Positions 18,421-26,596 of a DNA stretch of 64,000 bases are shown one piece after another. A program made the translations under genes and the position numbers. Origin of the DNA: JACKIC01 sp964392305 (GTDB taxonomy: Bacteria > Planctomycetota > UBA1135 > UBA2386); assembly GCA_964392305.1 (NCBI GenBank), contig CAYMPV010000001.1:186001-250000 (forward strand). Reading direction: 5' to 3'. The notes under the pieces were generated by a model that had not been told where the DNA came from, made no database searches, and saw nothing but the letters and a program-made list of their open reading frames with translations. Numbering within the stretch: the stretch's first letter is position 1; every line of letters starts with the position of its first letter.

Positions 18421-18494
18421 GGGCCCTTAGCTCAATTGGTCAGAGCTGGCGGCTCATACCCGCTCGGTTGCAGGTTCGAGTCCTGCAGGGCCTA
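18421..18494 (+). tRNA. tRNA with CAU anticodon (Met or Ile2)
   Basis: A complete 74-nt cloverleaf can be drawn: acceptor GGGCCCU/AGGGCCU, D-arm GCUC/GAGC, anticodon loop CUCAUAC, T-arm GCAGG/CCUGC with loop UUCGAGU, discriminator A. CCA is not encoded. A CAU anticodon is shared by elongator Met and lysidine-modified Ile2; the 'CCUUAGCUC' start resembles Ile2 species. It is the attachment locus of the large island. Confidence 0.9.
18475..18494 (+). other. Left attachment site (attL) in tRNA 3' end
   Basis: The last 20 bases of the tRNA, TTCGAGTCCTGCAGGGCCTA, are repeated exactly at 60707-60726 in the same orientation. This is the expected result when a tyrosine-integrase element inserts in a tRNA 3' end and leaves the tRNA whole. 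Confidence 0.8.
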
Positions 18495-18561
18495 CCGCGC
18501 AGACCCCCCGAGGATGGCCTCCAATCGGCGATTTGCGCGTGTTCCCGATTCCGCGATAGGC

Positions 18562-18634
18562 CAGTGTGCAATGCAGTGTGCAACTGGCTTGGTCACAACC
18601 TGACACGACCTGGCACAACGTGGCACAAGCGGAA
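18562..18634 (+). repeat. Left-end island repeat block
   Basis: The block begins AGTGTGCAATGCAGTGTGCA and continues into units of the form TGGCAC(A/G)AC(C/G). It is nearly identical to 60542-60613 at the other end of the island. It lies 68 bp after attL. Repeated 10-bp units beside attachment sites suggest integrase or accessory-factor arm sites. Confidence 0.75.
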
Positions 18635-18901
18635 GTGTCGTTCCCCAGGGGAGTCCGGTGGGCACTGCAGGACCCGGGCGCCGAATCCTGGGGGGGGCGG
18701 TTCTGGCGGGCCGCGTGCGCCCCGTGGTGCTCCCGTGGGGTAGGGGGCGGGGTCTGGCCGTCGCGGCGGCAGGTCGCCGCTGAGGGCCAACGCCTCGCCC
18801 TGGCCGGCAGACGGGCAGCCGCCGCGCGGCGGGCTCCAGCCATGCTCGCAGTGCGTTTGAACACAGGCTCCGAAGGTGCGGGCCGGTGGGGTGACTGCTA
18901 G

Positions 18902-19864
18902 CTAGCGTGAGATGCCCAGATACTCCATCCAGGCCTCCTCGAACTGCGGGACCGAGAGCCCGTAGACGTTCTTGATCAGGCGTGCGCTCAGATCCTTGCC
19001 TTCTGCGAAGCCGTACCCTTGCTTCCGCGCCGCATCCAGGAACTCCTTGAACTTGCCGGCGACGGGCTCCTTCTTGGCGTTGATCATGAAGTCCAGCAGC
19101 GCGCCGGCATGGTCGTAGTTCCGGTGGGAGTGCCCCTTTGGATCGGCAATGAGTGAGCGGATCGCAAAGAACTCTTCGAGTGTGTAGCAGTCGCCTCGCT
19201 TCAGATCGCTTCGGCAAGAATCGAGGCGTTGGTTGCTCATCTTCTTCTCGAAGTAGACCGCCATGCCTTCCTGGAACCAGGAGCCCACACCGCCGACCTT
19301 CAGGCATGCGCCGACGATCTCGTGCGTGGCTTCGTGGTAGACAGTGGGGTCGCGTGGCGAGTTGTAGTAGGTCGCGTAGAACGTTGACATCGCGTGACCG
19401 GCTGTCGCTCGGGCGCTCTCTTCAGGCCAGCCAGTGATGCGCATCGAATAGCGGAAGTAGTCTTCCTTGTCGGCGAAGATGTAGGCGACGAGAAGGTGGT
19501 CTGGGTCCTCGAAGGGCAGCTCCTTCTGAACCATGTCGTAGAGCTTCTCGAGCGTCACTGCGTACTTCTTGCACGATGCGGTGGGACCGTTCGTGAACAC
19601 GATGTAGTGCTCGCAGACGACTGCCTGCCACTTGTCGAGGTACTTGCGCCGTCGCATCTCCTCGTCGTCGCACTTCTTGTCCCAGCACTTGGGGAGGATG
19701 GAGGTCTTCACGCCTTCGAGTGCAGTCTCGACCTGCTCAGCCGTCGGCTTCGGCGACAGAACGGGATGCTGTACCCCGGGGCCTTCGTCATCTTGTGCAG
19801 GTGCTGTGGCCGCAGTCACCATCGCGAGGGCAAGCAGGAGACGGGGGATGCTCCTAGGGTCCAT
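18902..19864 (-). CDS. Secreted HEXXH metallopeptidase, MA-like
   Basis: The protein has 320 residues with a signal peptide (MDPRSIPRLLLALAMVTAAT). 'YHEATHEIVGA' gives the HEXXH zinc motif, and 'WFQEGMAVYFE' supplies the downstream Glu ligand in the arrangement of gluzincin peptidases of the MA-like type common in planctomycetes. The N-terminal part is Cys-containing and of unknown role. It stands alone between the two tRNA copies; 407 bp on its downstream side and 580 bp upstream hold no other intact gene. The substrate is unknown. Confidence 0.75.
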   Translation of the reverse strand: MDPRSIPRLLLALAMVTAATAPAQDDEGPGVQHPVLSPKPTAEQVETALEGVKTSILPKCWDKKCDDEEMRRRKYLDKWQAVVCEHYIVFTNGPTASCKKYAVTLEKLYDMVQKELPFEDPDHLLVAYIFADKEDYFRYSMRITGWPEESARATAGHAMSTFYATYYNSPRDPTVYHEATHEIVGACLKVGGVGSWFQEGMAVYFEKKMSNQRLDSCRSDLKRGDCYTLEEFFAIRSLIADPKGHSHRNYDHAGALLDFMINAKKEPVAGKFKEFLDAARKQGYGFAEGKDLSARLIKNVYGLSVPQFEEAWMEYLGISR

Positions 19865-20088
19865 TCACCCATGGTGGACGATACGCGTGAGGATGTTGTC
19901 TGCGTGTTGTGATCCGTCGGTAACGTCCGTTGCCCTTGGACGAATCGCGTTGGTCGCGCGCGGGAACGCGAACGGAGTCGTGCTGGCAGCGGGGTTGCTC
20001 TGTGGGGCGGTGTCTCACCGCGACAGTGGCCGCTGTTGCAATCGCTCCGATCGGGCCGAGTGTCAGGCAATTGCGGCCGGTGCTATCT

Positions 20089-20248
20089 TGCCCTGCCTCT
20101 CCGCGAACATCTTCGGCACAGGGAGGTCCCCGGGAGCTCGCGGAACAGGTCGTCCTCACCCAACTCCCCGTACGGATCGATCGTCAACCGGATGTCGGAG
20201 AGGCGAGGGTCTGCTGGATGACCTTGGGGTGGGCGTTGAGCATCTGCG
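20089..20248 (-). pseudogene. Relic of tyrosine integrase 3' end
   Basis: This stretch aligns along its whole length with the C-terminal coding end of the intact integrase (20586-20747), for instance both contain CTGCTGGATGACCTTGGGGT and CAACCGGATGTCGGAG. Indels break the frame and the rest of the gene is absent. It marks a former element of the same family inserted beside the first tRNA. The remaining sequence between 19865 and 20448 shows no coding potential I would support. Confidence 0.8.
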
Positions 20249-20431
20249 ACGGCGGCTGGGCGGAAGCGCCCGGCAGGGGCGTCGTGCTCTCCAGCTGGGT
20301 CTCGGATGTTCGCCTCGTCGAGACGTCCATGTGGACCACGAACCCGTGGCCGGTGACGGCGGCCACGACCACGGCCATGAAGACGACGAGCAAGCCCGAA
20401 CGTCGTCGTCGCGGTGATCGGTGTGCGCTGC

Positions 20432-20437
20432 TATACC
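20432..20437 (+). promoter_or_regulatory. -10 box of the second tRNA(CAU)
   Basis: TATACC lies 11 bp before the tRNA start, matching the box ahead of the first tRNA. The surrounding bases differ from those of the first copy, so only the promoter core is shared. Confidence 0.45.
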
Positions 20438-20448
20438 GGTGTCGCCAG

Positions 20449-20522
20449 GGGCCCTTAGCTCAATCGGTTAGAGCAGGCGGCTCATACCCGCTTGGTTGGC
20501 GGTTCGACTCCGTCAGGGCCTA
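20449..20522 (+). tRNA. Second tRNA with CAU anticodon
   Basis: It has a 74-nt cloverleaf with the same acceptor stem and CUCAUAC anticodon loop as the first copy. The T-arm differs (GGCGG/CCGUC, loop UUCGACU) and there are changes in the D-loop and variable loop. All stems still pair, with G-U wobble in places, so it may be functional. It lies directly next to the intact integrase gene and was probably carried in or rebuilt by that element. Confidence 0.85.
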
Positions 20523-20546
20523 CTTTTCTTGCGCCGTGCCCCGGCA

Positions 20547-21800
20547 TCAGGCGGTGGCGGTCGACTCCTCGTCGCCTTCGATCACCTTGCCTGCGTTGGC
20601 GAACATCCTCGGCACCGGGAACTTGCCGGGCAGTTCGCGGAACAAGTCGTCCTCGCCCAACTCGCCGTAGAGGTCCATCGTCAACCGGATGTCGGAGTGG
20701 CGCAGGGTCTGCTGGATGACCTTGGGGTGCACGTTGAGCTCGATGAGGATGCGCGCGCACGACTTGCGCAGGCAGTGGAAGTCGACCCGCTTGCTCGTTG
20801 GGCTGCGCTGCGGGATCAGTCCCGCGTAGGCGGCGTCCTTGCGCACGATCTCGGCGATCTTCGACGGCACCTTGAACACGAAGTCGGTCTCCTGCACGGC
20901 CCCCTTGTCGCGGCGCATCTGGGCAGTGCTGCGGCGCGAGCGCATCGCCTTCAGCGCGTCGACGACGAAGGCCTGCAGCGGCACGTTGGCATCGAGGCCG
21001 TTCTTCGTGAACTTGCCGGCGAGTCGTGCCGACGGCTTCTTGTCGTTGAGGTGCAGGTCCTCCCAGCGAAGCGACGCGAGTTCGTTGACGCGGAATGCGG
21101 TCGTGAGCGCGGCCCAATACAAGACCTGCCGGTCGCGCACCGCGTCCGCGTAGCCCTCGTGCGTTGGGGTGCCGCGCAGTGGAAGTTCGGCCTCGTAGCG
21201 TGCCCAGACTGCCTCTACGAGACGCTCGGCTTCCTCGAAGCGGAACGACGTCCTCTTGAACACGCGGTGCCGGTCGCGCCGCGGCGAGCGCACGCGGAGG
21301 AGATACAGGGGGTCGCGCTCACACCTGCCGGTGCGCTCGAGCCACTTGCAGAAGCCGCGTATTGCGCTGGCGTAGTTGTCTCTTGTCTTGACGCTGCAGG
21401 TTTGGCGGAGCTTGGACAGGAACCCCTCGGCGCCAGGAAGCGCGATGCACGGGATCGTCGAGACCTTCGCGAACTTCACGAACTCGCGGATCTGTCGGAT
21501 GGTCGCCTTCACGTAGCTGGGCACTCGCCGCTCGGTCTCCAGGTGGTCCTTGTAGGCGTCGACGAGCTTCCCGATCGGCATGCTCCGGAACTCGGCGAAG
21601 GGGTCGACGTGGCCGGCCTTCTGCTTCTCGACGTCGCGCAGGGCCTCGGCGAGCTGTTCGCGGGCGATTCTCAGGTCACGCGTCTTGGCTGACCGGCGCC
21701 GCACGACGCCGTCCGCGTCCTTGAAGACGAAGCTCCAGAACGGCGACCCGGGCCGCTTGTACGGGTTGCCGCGCCAGGCGCTCTCGGCGGACTTCTTCAC
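20547..21800 (-). CDS. int: Tyrosine-type site-specific integrase
   Basis: The protein has 417 residues. The catalytic set is present: Arg237 in 'TTAFRVNEL', Lys around 263-266, 'DFHCLR' (His342, Arg345), His368 in 'LRHSD' and the nucleophile Tyr378 in 'LTMDLYGE'. The N-terminal SAM-like core-binding region is normal. Its 3' end lies 24 bp from the second tRNA(CAU), the classic position next to the attachment site. It overlaps the excisionase-like gene by four bases, so expression is coupled. It probably integrates its element in the tRNA 3' end. Confidence 0.93.
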   Translation of the reverse strand: MKKSAESAWRGNPYKRPGSPFWSFVFKDADGVVRRRSAKTRDLRIAREQLAEALRDVEKQKAGHVDPFAEFRSMPIGKLVDAYKDHLETERRVPSYVKATIRQIREFVKFAKVSTIPCIALPGAEGFLSKLRQTCSVKTRDNYASAIRGFCKWLERTGRCERDPLYLLRVRSPRRDRHRVFKRTSFRFEEAERLVEAVWARYEAELPLRGTPTHEGYADAVRDRQVLYWAALTTAFRVNELASLRWEDLHLNDKKPSARLAGKFTKNGLDANVPLQAFVVDALKAMRSRRSTAQMRRDKGAVQETDFVFKVPSKIAEIVRKDAAYAGLIPQRSPTSKRVDFHCLRKSCARILIELNVHPKVIQQTLRHSDIRLTMDLYGELGEDDLFRELPGKFPVPRMFANAGKVIEGDEESTATA

Positions 21801-22066
21801 TTCGCGGCGCCCTCCTGCATGAACGCGATCACCTCGTCGCGGACGAGCAACGTGCGCCCGCGGATGCGCCGTGGGGTCGGGAAGCCTGATCGGGGGTCAG
21901 CGAGCATCCTCCACAGGCTTCGCGTGCTAACGCGAAGGAAGGAAGCGGCTTCCGGGATCGACCAGAGACTTCGCTGCAGCAGCGCGGCCTCGTCGAAAGG
22001 TGCCGCCACGGGGCTTGATGGTGCCGGCGGCTGTTGGCTGTCCACTGCCAGGCGAGGAGCTACCAC
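21797..22066 (-). CDS. Excisionase-like helix-turn-helix protein
   Basis: The protein has 89 residues. The C-terminal 55 residues ('WSIPEAASFLRVSTRSLWRM' followed by '...PTPRRIRGRTLLVRDEV') form the winged-helix domain of the excisionase / HTH_17 family that binds att-site DNA and biases integrase towards excision. It immediately precedes and overlaps int, as expected for a recombination directionality factor. The N-terminal 30 residues are low in complexity. Confidence 0.8.
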   Translation of the reverse strand: MVAPRLAVDSQQPPAPSSPVAAPFDEAALLQRSLWSIPEAASFLRVSTRSLWRMLADPRSGFPTPRRIRGRTLLVRDEVIAFMQEGAAK

Positions 22067-22386
22067 GGAGTCACCTCCGCGACCGCGGCGCCGAAGATCG
22101 CCTTCTCGATCCTCAGCCTCGCCTCGTCGCTCGCCGGCTTCACGATGGGATGCCGGCGACCTTGACCGTCACGCCGCTCTGGCCACGACAGCGTCATGCG
22201 ACCGTCGGCGGTTCGCCGCGCTACGACGCTGTCGAGGATCAGGTCGCCGTAGGCCAAGCTCAGGTAGCCGATCAAACCGCGCTGCTCGTCCTCTGCGGAT
22301 CCCCGCGTCCACGTGCGAATGCTGACCTCTGGTCTGTCCACGGGGATTCCCTTCGAGTGCAGGTCGCGATCGAGATCGTCGTTCAT
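22060..22386 (-). CDS. Small protein, SpoVG-like in its core
   Basis: The protein has 108 residues. The middle ('GLIGYLSLAYGDLILDSVVA' then 'RMTLSWPERRDG...HPIVKP' and 'EARLRIEKAIF') has the strand-strand-helix order and wording of SpoVG-like nucleic-acid-binding proteins. This is a weak resemblance by eye. It overlaps the excisionase gene by 7 bp and so belongs to the integration operon. A role in element replication or control is inferred only from position. Confidence 0.6.
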   Translation of the reverse strand: MNDDLDRDLHSKGIPVDRPEVSIRTWTRGSAEDEQRGLIGYLSLAYGDLILDSVVARRTADGRMTLSWPERRDGQGRRHPIVKPASDEARLRIEKAIFGAAVAEVTPW

Positions 22387-22793
22387 GGTGTTTCCCTGCG
22401 ATGCAGCCGGCCTGGCTGCTCTGTGGCTTCCCGGGCACGTTGCTGGTGGGCGCGTGCGTCGCGGACGAGGTTGCTCGGGTCGGGCGGCAGGTCGTCGATG
22501 CCCCCGTTGCTCGCCTGACGGAGACGCAAGGCGGTCTGGTCGGTTGGCTCGCTGGCAGCACCGCGGAGCGCGCGCAGCGCCTTGGGGTCGTCGACTTGGT
22601 GTTGCGCAGGCGCGTGGGGGTGGTGGGGGTGGTGGGGTCTGTGCAACCCGACGCGCACGAGGAATGGCAACACAGACACATGCACACAGGCGAAACGCGT
22701 ACAGGGAGCCGCTGCACTGACCCCACGACCCCCATCACCCCCACGGACCAGGGGAATCACGTGGCCCTCCCGGTAACGGCCCGCAACACCCAC
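22383..22793 (-). CDS. Possible small protein of the integration operon
   Basis: The open frame ends in an ATGA overlap with the next gene, which supports translation of its 3' part. The first 60 codons run through a G-rich inverted repeat and encode odd His-Pro repeats, so the true start is probably internal, perhaps after 22614. The last 60 residues are charged and without known motifs. It may not be real. Confidence 0.25.
   Translation of the reverse strand: MGVAGRYREGHVIPLVRGGDGGRGVSAAAPCTRFACVHVSVLPFLVRVGLHRPHHPHHPHAPAQHQVDDPKALRALRGAASEPTDQTALRLRQASNGGIDDLPPDPSNLVRDARAHQQRAREATEQPGRLHRRETP
22614..22744. repeat. Long G-rich inverted repeat after primase gene
   Basis: A 25-base G-rich arm (22614-22638, beginning GTGGGGGTGGTGGGGG) is repeated as an inverted copy at 22720-22744 with two mismatches and an 81-bp spacer. 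It lies just past the 3' end of the primase gene. It could form a cruciform or a G-quadruplex, and might act as an origin, packaging or termination structure. Confidence 0.7.
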
Positions 22794-25318
22794 AGTGAGC
22801 TGCCCGACTGCGAACTGTGCTTCTCGATGCGGTGGCCGTGGGCAACTCGCCCAGCCATGCGATGCAGGTATTTACCCAGCACCACCGGCGACGGCGGCAA
22901 CCCGTCACGCGTCGTGCACGCGACCACCATCTGCTGCGCCATGCCCTCGCGGTAGGGGCCGCTCAGGAGTTCGGTGACGCCGACGGCGCGATCCGCGCCC
23001 ACATGCCGAAGCCATGCATCCACCAGCGCCGCGTGTGCCGACACCTCGGGCGATTCGCTGCGCAGCCGTGCCTGGGTTTCGACGGGGTCGACGCCCGTGG
23101 CCCAGATCACCGCTGCACGAACAAGTTCGTCCCAAGCCTCGTAACTGCCAAGCTTGGGGTGCCGGTGCTGCGGCCTACCGGCGTTCACGAACGCGCGGAG
23201 CAAGGTCAGTGCTGCGGTCAGCAGCCGGGGGTGATGTTCCCGGACGTAGGCAGCCAATCGCGGGATGCGGAACCCAGTGCGCAGGTGCGGCGCCTCACAC
23301 TTGGGGTCCAGCAGCACCGACAGGAACCTGCGGGACAGGTCCGCCGGCAGGGTGATGTTGTTGCCACTGGCGCCCCAGATGATCCGCAGGGGCTCACGCA
23401 TGTTCTCGCTGCTGCCCAGGCGGCGCTCAGTGAGTCGCTCTGCCGTGAGTGCCGCAGCGAGCGCCGGTGACGCCAGCGTGCAGCCATCGGGCACGTTGTC
23501 GATGATCGCGACGGCTGGTGCATCCACCGCCAGCGCCCCGATGCGCTTGCGCATTTCGGCGTCGGAGTCACCCTGGCGACCACCGGGCCACATAAGGATG
23601 TCGGGGCCGTGCCCAGTCATCGCAGCGGTGATCGCCTCGAACAACAGAGTCTTGCCCGACCCAACCGTCGGCGCCACGCTCAAGGTTCCTGGTACCGGTC
23701 CCGCGATGGCCGGTCGCGCGGCAATCGAGAGCATCATCGCGAGGATGGTCCCGCGATCGGCATTGGTGGCGGTTGGGAAGTCTTCGAAAGGCTCCTGTAG
23801 CGCGAGCACAGCGGACGCTACGTCCTCGTCGGTCGGGTCGGCTGGCACCGGCGGATACTCACGCATCGGCGCGTAGAACAGGCGCGTAGCGGCGTCGTAT
23901 CCCGCTTGGTCGAGCACCGAACCGTCCGGACGCATGACAGGGGCGGTGACCACAGCCACCAGCGGTCGGATGCCCGGCCAGTACCCGCGAGCGTGTAACG
24001 CATCGACTATGGGTTTCGGCGCCAGCGTCTCCTTCCATTCTTCCACCTGTCTCTCCTCGCTCCACCCCACCCTGATGAACTGGGCAACGGCATCCGCGAC
24101 TTCGCGCAGCACAGACCGGTCGAGTTCCCGAACACGAGGCGCCGATGATCGCGTGGTGCCCTTGCGCGCGGCTGGTGCATTGGTGGCGCCGACCACGTGC
24201 ACCAGTACGCCGGCGCTCACCCCGACATAGACTTCCAGATCGGGGCGCAGCGCCAGCTTTTGGATGACCTGCGGCACGATCATGTGCAGAGGCGTGTCGC
24301 CGGGCTCGTAGTGGTAGTGCACCAGCGACGGCCGGCTACAGGTGGCGGATTCGACACCCGGCTGCGACTTGAGCTCAGGAGTGTCCAGCGGCTTCGCCCC
24401 CTCAAACCACGAGTTGAGCACGTCGCAGATGTCCTCGTCGGTCAGGTGCTTCTCACGCATCTCGTCGATGAGGTCGCAGGCATCGTCGCCTGACTCTGCA
24501 ACGCCGACTGGCGATGCGAGCCGCACCGATGCCGCGATGTCGCGTAGGGCGCGCGCCATGGTGATCATGTGCTGCGAGCCCACCTTGTCGTGGTCTGGCC
24601 AAAGCACGACGTGACGGCCTTTCAGCACCTCGAGCACCTTGCGCGCTGGTGCCTTCGGCATCTTGCCTCCGCTTGCCCCGGTGACGGTCCCCAGCGCGAG
24701 CACGTTCTGCAGAATCAGTGAGTCGGCCGCCTTTTCGCCTTCGACGATCACAACCGGCTCATCGGGTCGGTCACGCAGCGACTGGGTGTTGTAGAGCGGC
24801 AGTGTCACGACTTTGCGGCCGCCCAATCCCCTCTCGCCGTTCGGACCCCTCCAGAACATCTCCTTGCTGCCGTCGGCGAGAGTCACGCGAACGTGGCGAG
24901 CTACCACGGTGCCGTCCGCGTCGCGGATCAAGTACTCGCGCTCGGCAACTCGCGGCGCACGGCCGTTAGCCCTGCCGCTCTTGCCCGCGGTGCCGCTGGC
25001 TTTCGGCGCGAACAAGTCGGCCATCGTGAGGCCCAACGCCGCGACGATGGTCTCAGTCTCGCAGCCGGCGAAGCAGTACAACAGCACGCGGCCGTCGTCG
25101 CCCTCCTTAATGGAGAGCGACGGCGTGGTGTCCGCGTGCGAGGGGCACTGCGCCATGACGCCCCCGCTGGCGTTGGTGATCTTGTGGCCACCAGCTGCCA
25201 GTTCCGACAAGACGCGATGCCACGGGCCTTCCCCCACGGCATGGGGCGACTCGTGTCGACCCGAGTCCTGTTCGCTCACCTGTGGCCCTCCGCGGTCCTG
25301 AGCGCGTTGCCGACGCAC
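22757..25318 (-). CDS. Primase-helicase (CHC2 zinc finger, TOPRIM, AAA-type ATPase)
   Basis: The protein has 853 residues. A CHC2-type zinc finger is visible (Cys58, His61, Cys82, Cys86), then a TOPRIM domain with 'VVIVEGEKAAD' (about 190-199) and 'LWPDHDK' (240-245), then a P-loop ATPase with Walker A 'TVGSGKT' (551-557) and Walker B 'AIIDN'. This order is typical of replication proteins of phages, phage satellites and plasmids that prime and unwind their own DNA. GTG 25279 is an alternative start. It is upstream of the integration genes in the same direction, so the set forms a self-replication and integration module. Confidence 0.85.
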   Translation of the reverse strand: MRRQRAQDRGGPQVSEQDSGRHESPHAVGEGPWHRVLSELAAGGHKITNASGGVMAQCPSHADTTPSLSIKEGDDGRVLLYCFAGCETETIVAALGLTMADLFAPKASGTAGKSGRANGRAPRVAEREYLIRDADGTVVARHVRVTLADGSKEMFWRGPNGERGLGGRKVVTLPLYNTQSLRDRPDEPVVIVEGEKAADSLILQNVLALGTVTGASGGKMPKAPARKVLEVLKGRHVVLWPDHDKVGSQHMITMARALRDIAASVRLASPVGVAESGDDACDLIDEMREKHLTDEDICDVLNSWFEGAKPLDTPELKSQPGVESATCSRPSLVHYHYEPGDTPLHMIVPQVIQKLALRPDLEVYVGVSAGVLVHVVGATNAPAARKGTTRSSAPRVRELDRSVLREVADAVAQFIRVGWSEERQVEEWKETLAPKPIVDALHARGYWPGIRPLVAVVTAPVMRPDGSVLDQAGYDAATRLFYAPMREYPPVPADPTDEDVASAVLALQEPFEDFPTATNADRGTILAMMLSIAARPAIAGPVPGTLSVAPTVGSGKTLLFEAITAAMTGHGPDILMWPGGRQGDSDAEMRKRIGALAVDAPAVAIIDNVPDGCTLASPALAAALTAERLTERRLGSSENMREPLRIIWGASGNNITLPADLSRRFLSVLLDPKCEAPHLRTGFRIPRLAAYVREHHPRLLTAALTLLRAFVNAGRPQHRHPKLGSYEAWDELVRAAVIWATGVDPVETQARLRSESPEVSAHAALVDAWLRHVGADRAVGVTELLSGPYREGMAQQMVVACTTRDGLPPSPVVLGKYLHRMAGRVAHGHRIEKHSSQSGSSLWVLRAVTGRAT

Positions 25319-25551
25319 GTGCGGGCCGTGCGGCGTGAGATCGATGCTGCACTCACTTCGCGTCGATCAGTGCCGCGGGTCGCGAGGGATCGATGTCTTG
25401 GGCCGTGCGCCTGATGGGCGGCGCGACGTGCCTCGACCCTGGACTTCGCGCCTCTTGGAGTTCGCGCTCGTTGCATGACGGGCGCGAACATTGGGGCAAT
25501 CGGGTTTGCACAGATTGCCGTGCAAGAAGATCAACGAGATCAAGCGACCAA

Positions 25552-26526
25552 CTACTGCTCGGCTACGCGGTCGCCGGCAGGTGTTCGCTTGTAGCTGATC
25601 TCGTCGACCAACGGCGGTGCGGCGGTCCTCAGGACCTTGATGGCGCGGGAGACGCCGGAAACGCTGGGGGCAGGGGTCTGGTCGGCAGCACGGGCGACCA
25701 TATCCAGTGTGGCCAAGGCCTTCTGCTTGGATGATGGAAGTGCGCGGAGGACTACAACCTGGAAGTTTGTGAGAGATGCGGGTGTCGACCTCTTGGGATG
25801 CTTGCGGGGCGGGTGGTTGTCTGCGCGATCCGTGCGCGCCAGCCACCCGACCTCCTTTTCGACGGCCACGCGCAGCTGATCGGGGTCGAGTCCGTCGCAG
25901 GACTGCACGCGAAAGTGCAGCACTCGATCCGCGAACTTCAGCAAGACCTGGGACGCCGTCGATGCGCCATTGGCCAAGTTGCCGAGCTCGATCTTCTCCA
26001 GGTCGACGAGACCAGCGATCCGATGGCGGTGCGGCTCGATCTCCGACTTGAATGCTGCGATCAGGGTCTGCTGGTGCGGGATGTGCTCCTCGCACCATTC
26101 CTTGACGAGCTTGTCTTCGGCGTCACGCCATTCGTCCTGGATGTCCTGCTCAGCCTTGTTGGCGACTTCTGCCTCCGCACAAAGGCGCGCATGCCGCTCC
26201 TCCATCTCCTCGATCAGCACCTTGCGTAGGGCCGGGAGATCGTCCGGCGCTCTGTCCCTCGTGTGAGCGAACCGCTGGCCCCATTCACCGTACCAGCGAT
26301 CTTCCTCCCTAGCGGAGTTCAGCTCGTAGCGTGCGGAGCTCTCGGCGCTCTGGGCACGTCGGTTCGCTTCCCGGATCTTCAGCAGATGGGCCGGCATGCG
26401 CTGCTGAAGGGCATCCCGCTCAGGGCCGTGGCGCATCTGGAACCGCAGGCTGGCCATCGTCGCCTCGAACAGATCCGTCGCGAGCTTGTGGAGGGACGCG
26501 GTGGGATCTGGTTCGGGTGCCGCCAT
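25552..26526 (-). CDS. Coiled-coil hypothetical protein
   Basis: The protein has 324 residues from ATG 26526; upstream in-frame codons to 26604 cross a repeat and a putative promoter. Residues about 45-160 are long, charged and helical (many Glu/Arg/Ala), consistent with a coiled coil. The C-terminal 80 residues ('SLTNFQVVVLRALPSSKQ' ... 'GVSRAIKVLRTAAPPLV') look like a winged-helix DNA-binding domain. No family is recognised. A conserved 18-bp sequence lies 28 bp upstream of the start. The 233 bp on its downstream side (25319-25551) hold nothing clear. Confidence 0.6.
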   Translation of the reverse strand: MAAPEPDPTASLHKLATDLFEATMASLRFQMRHGPERDALQQRMPAHLLKIREANRRAQSAESSARYELNSAREEDRWYGEWGQRFAHTRDRAPDDLPALRKVLIEEMEERHARLCAEAEVANKAEQDIQDEWRDAEDKLVKEWCEEHIPHQQTLIAAFKSEIEPHRHRIAGLVDLEKIELGNLANGASTASQVLLKFADRVLHFRVQSCDGLDPDQLRVAVEKEVGWLARTDRADNHPPRKHPKRSTPASLTNFQVVVLRALPSSKQKALATLDMVARAADQTPAPSVSGVSRAIKVLRTAAPPLVDEISYKRTPAGDRVAEQ

Positions 26527-26554
26527 GGCTCTTGGAATTGGGCTCCTACTACTT

Positions 26555-26572
26555 GAGGCAGGGTAGCGAGGG
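26555..26572 (-). repeat. 18-bp repeat, copy 1 (promoter-like)
   Basis: GAGGCAGGGTAGCGAGGG on the top strand recurs exactly at 27625-27642. Both copies lie 20-28 bp upstream of a minus-strand start codon. Read on that strand the core is GCTACCCTGCC, which may contain a -10 element. A related core occurs at 37628-37638. Confidence 0.7.
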
Positions 26573-26596
26573 CCGGCCGGCGGTTCGAGTCGCCGG

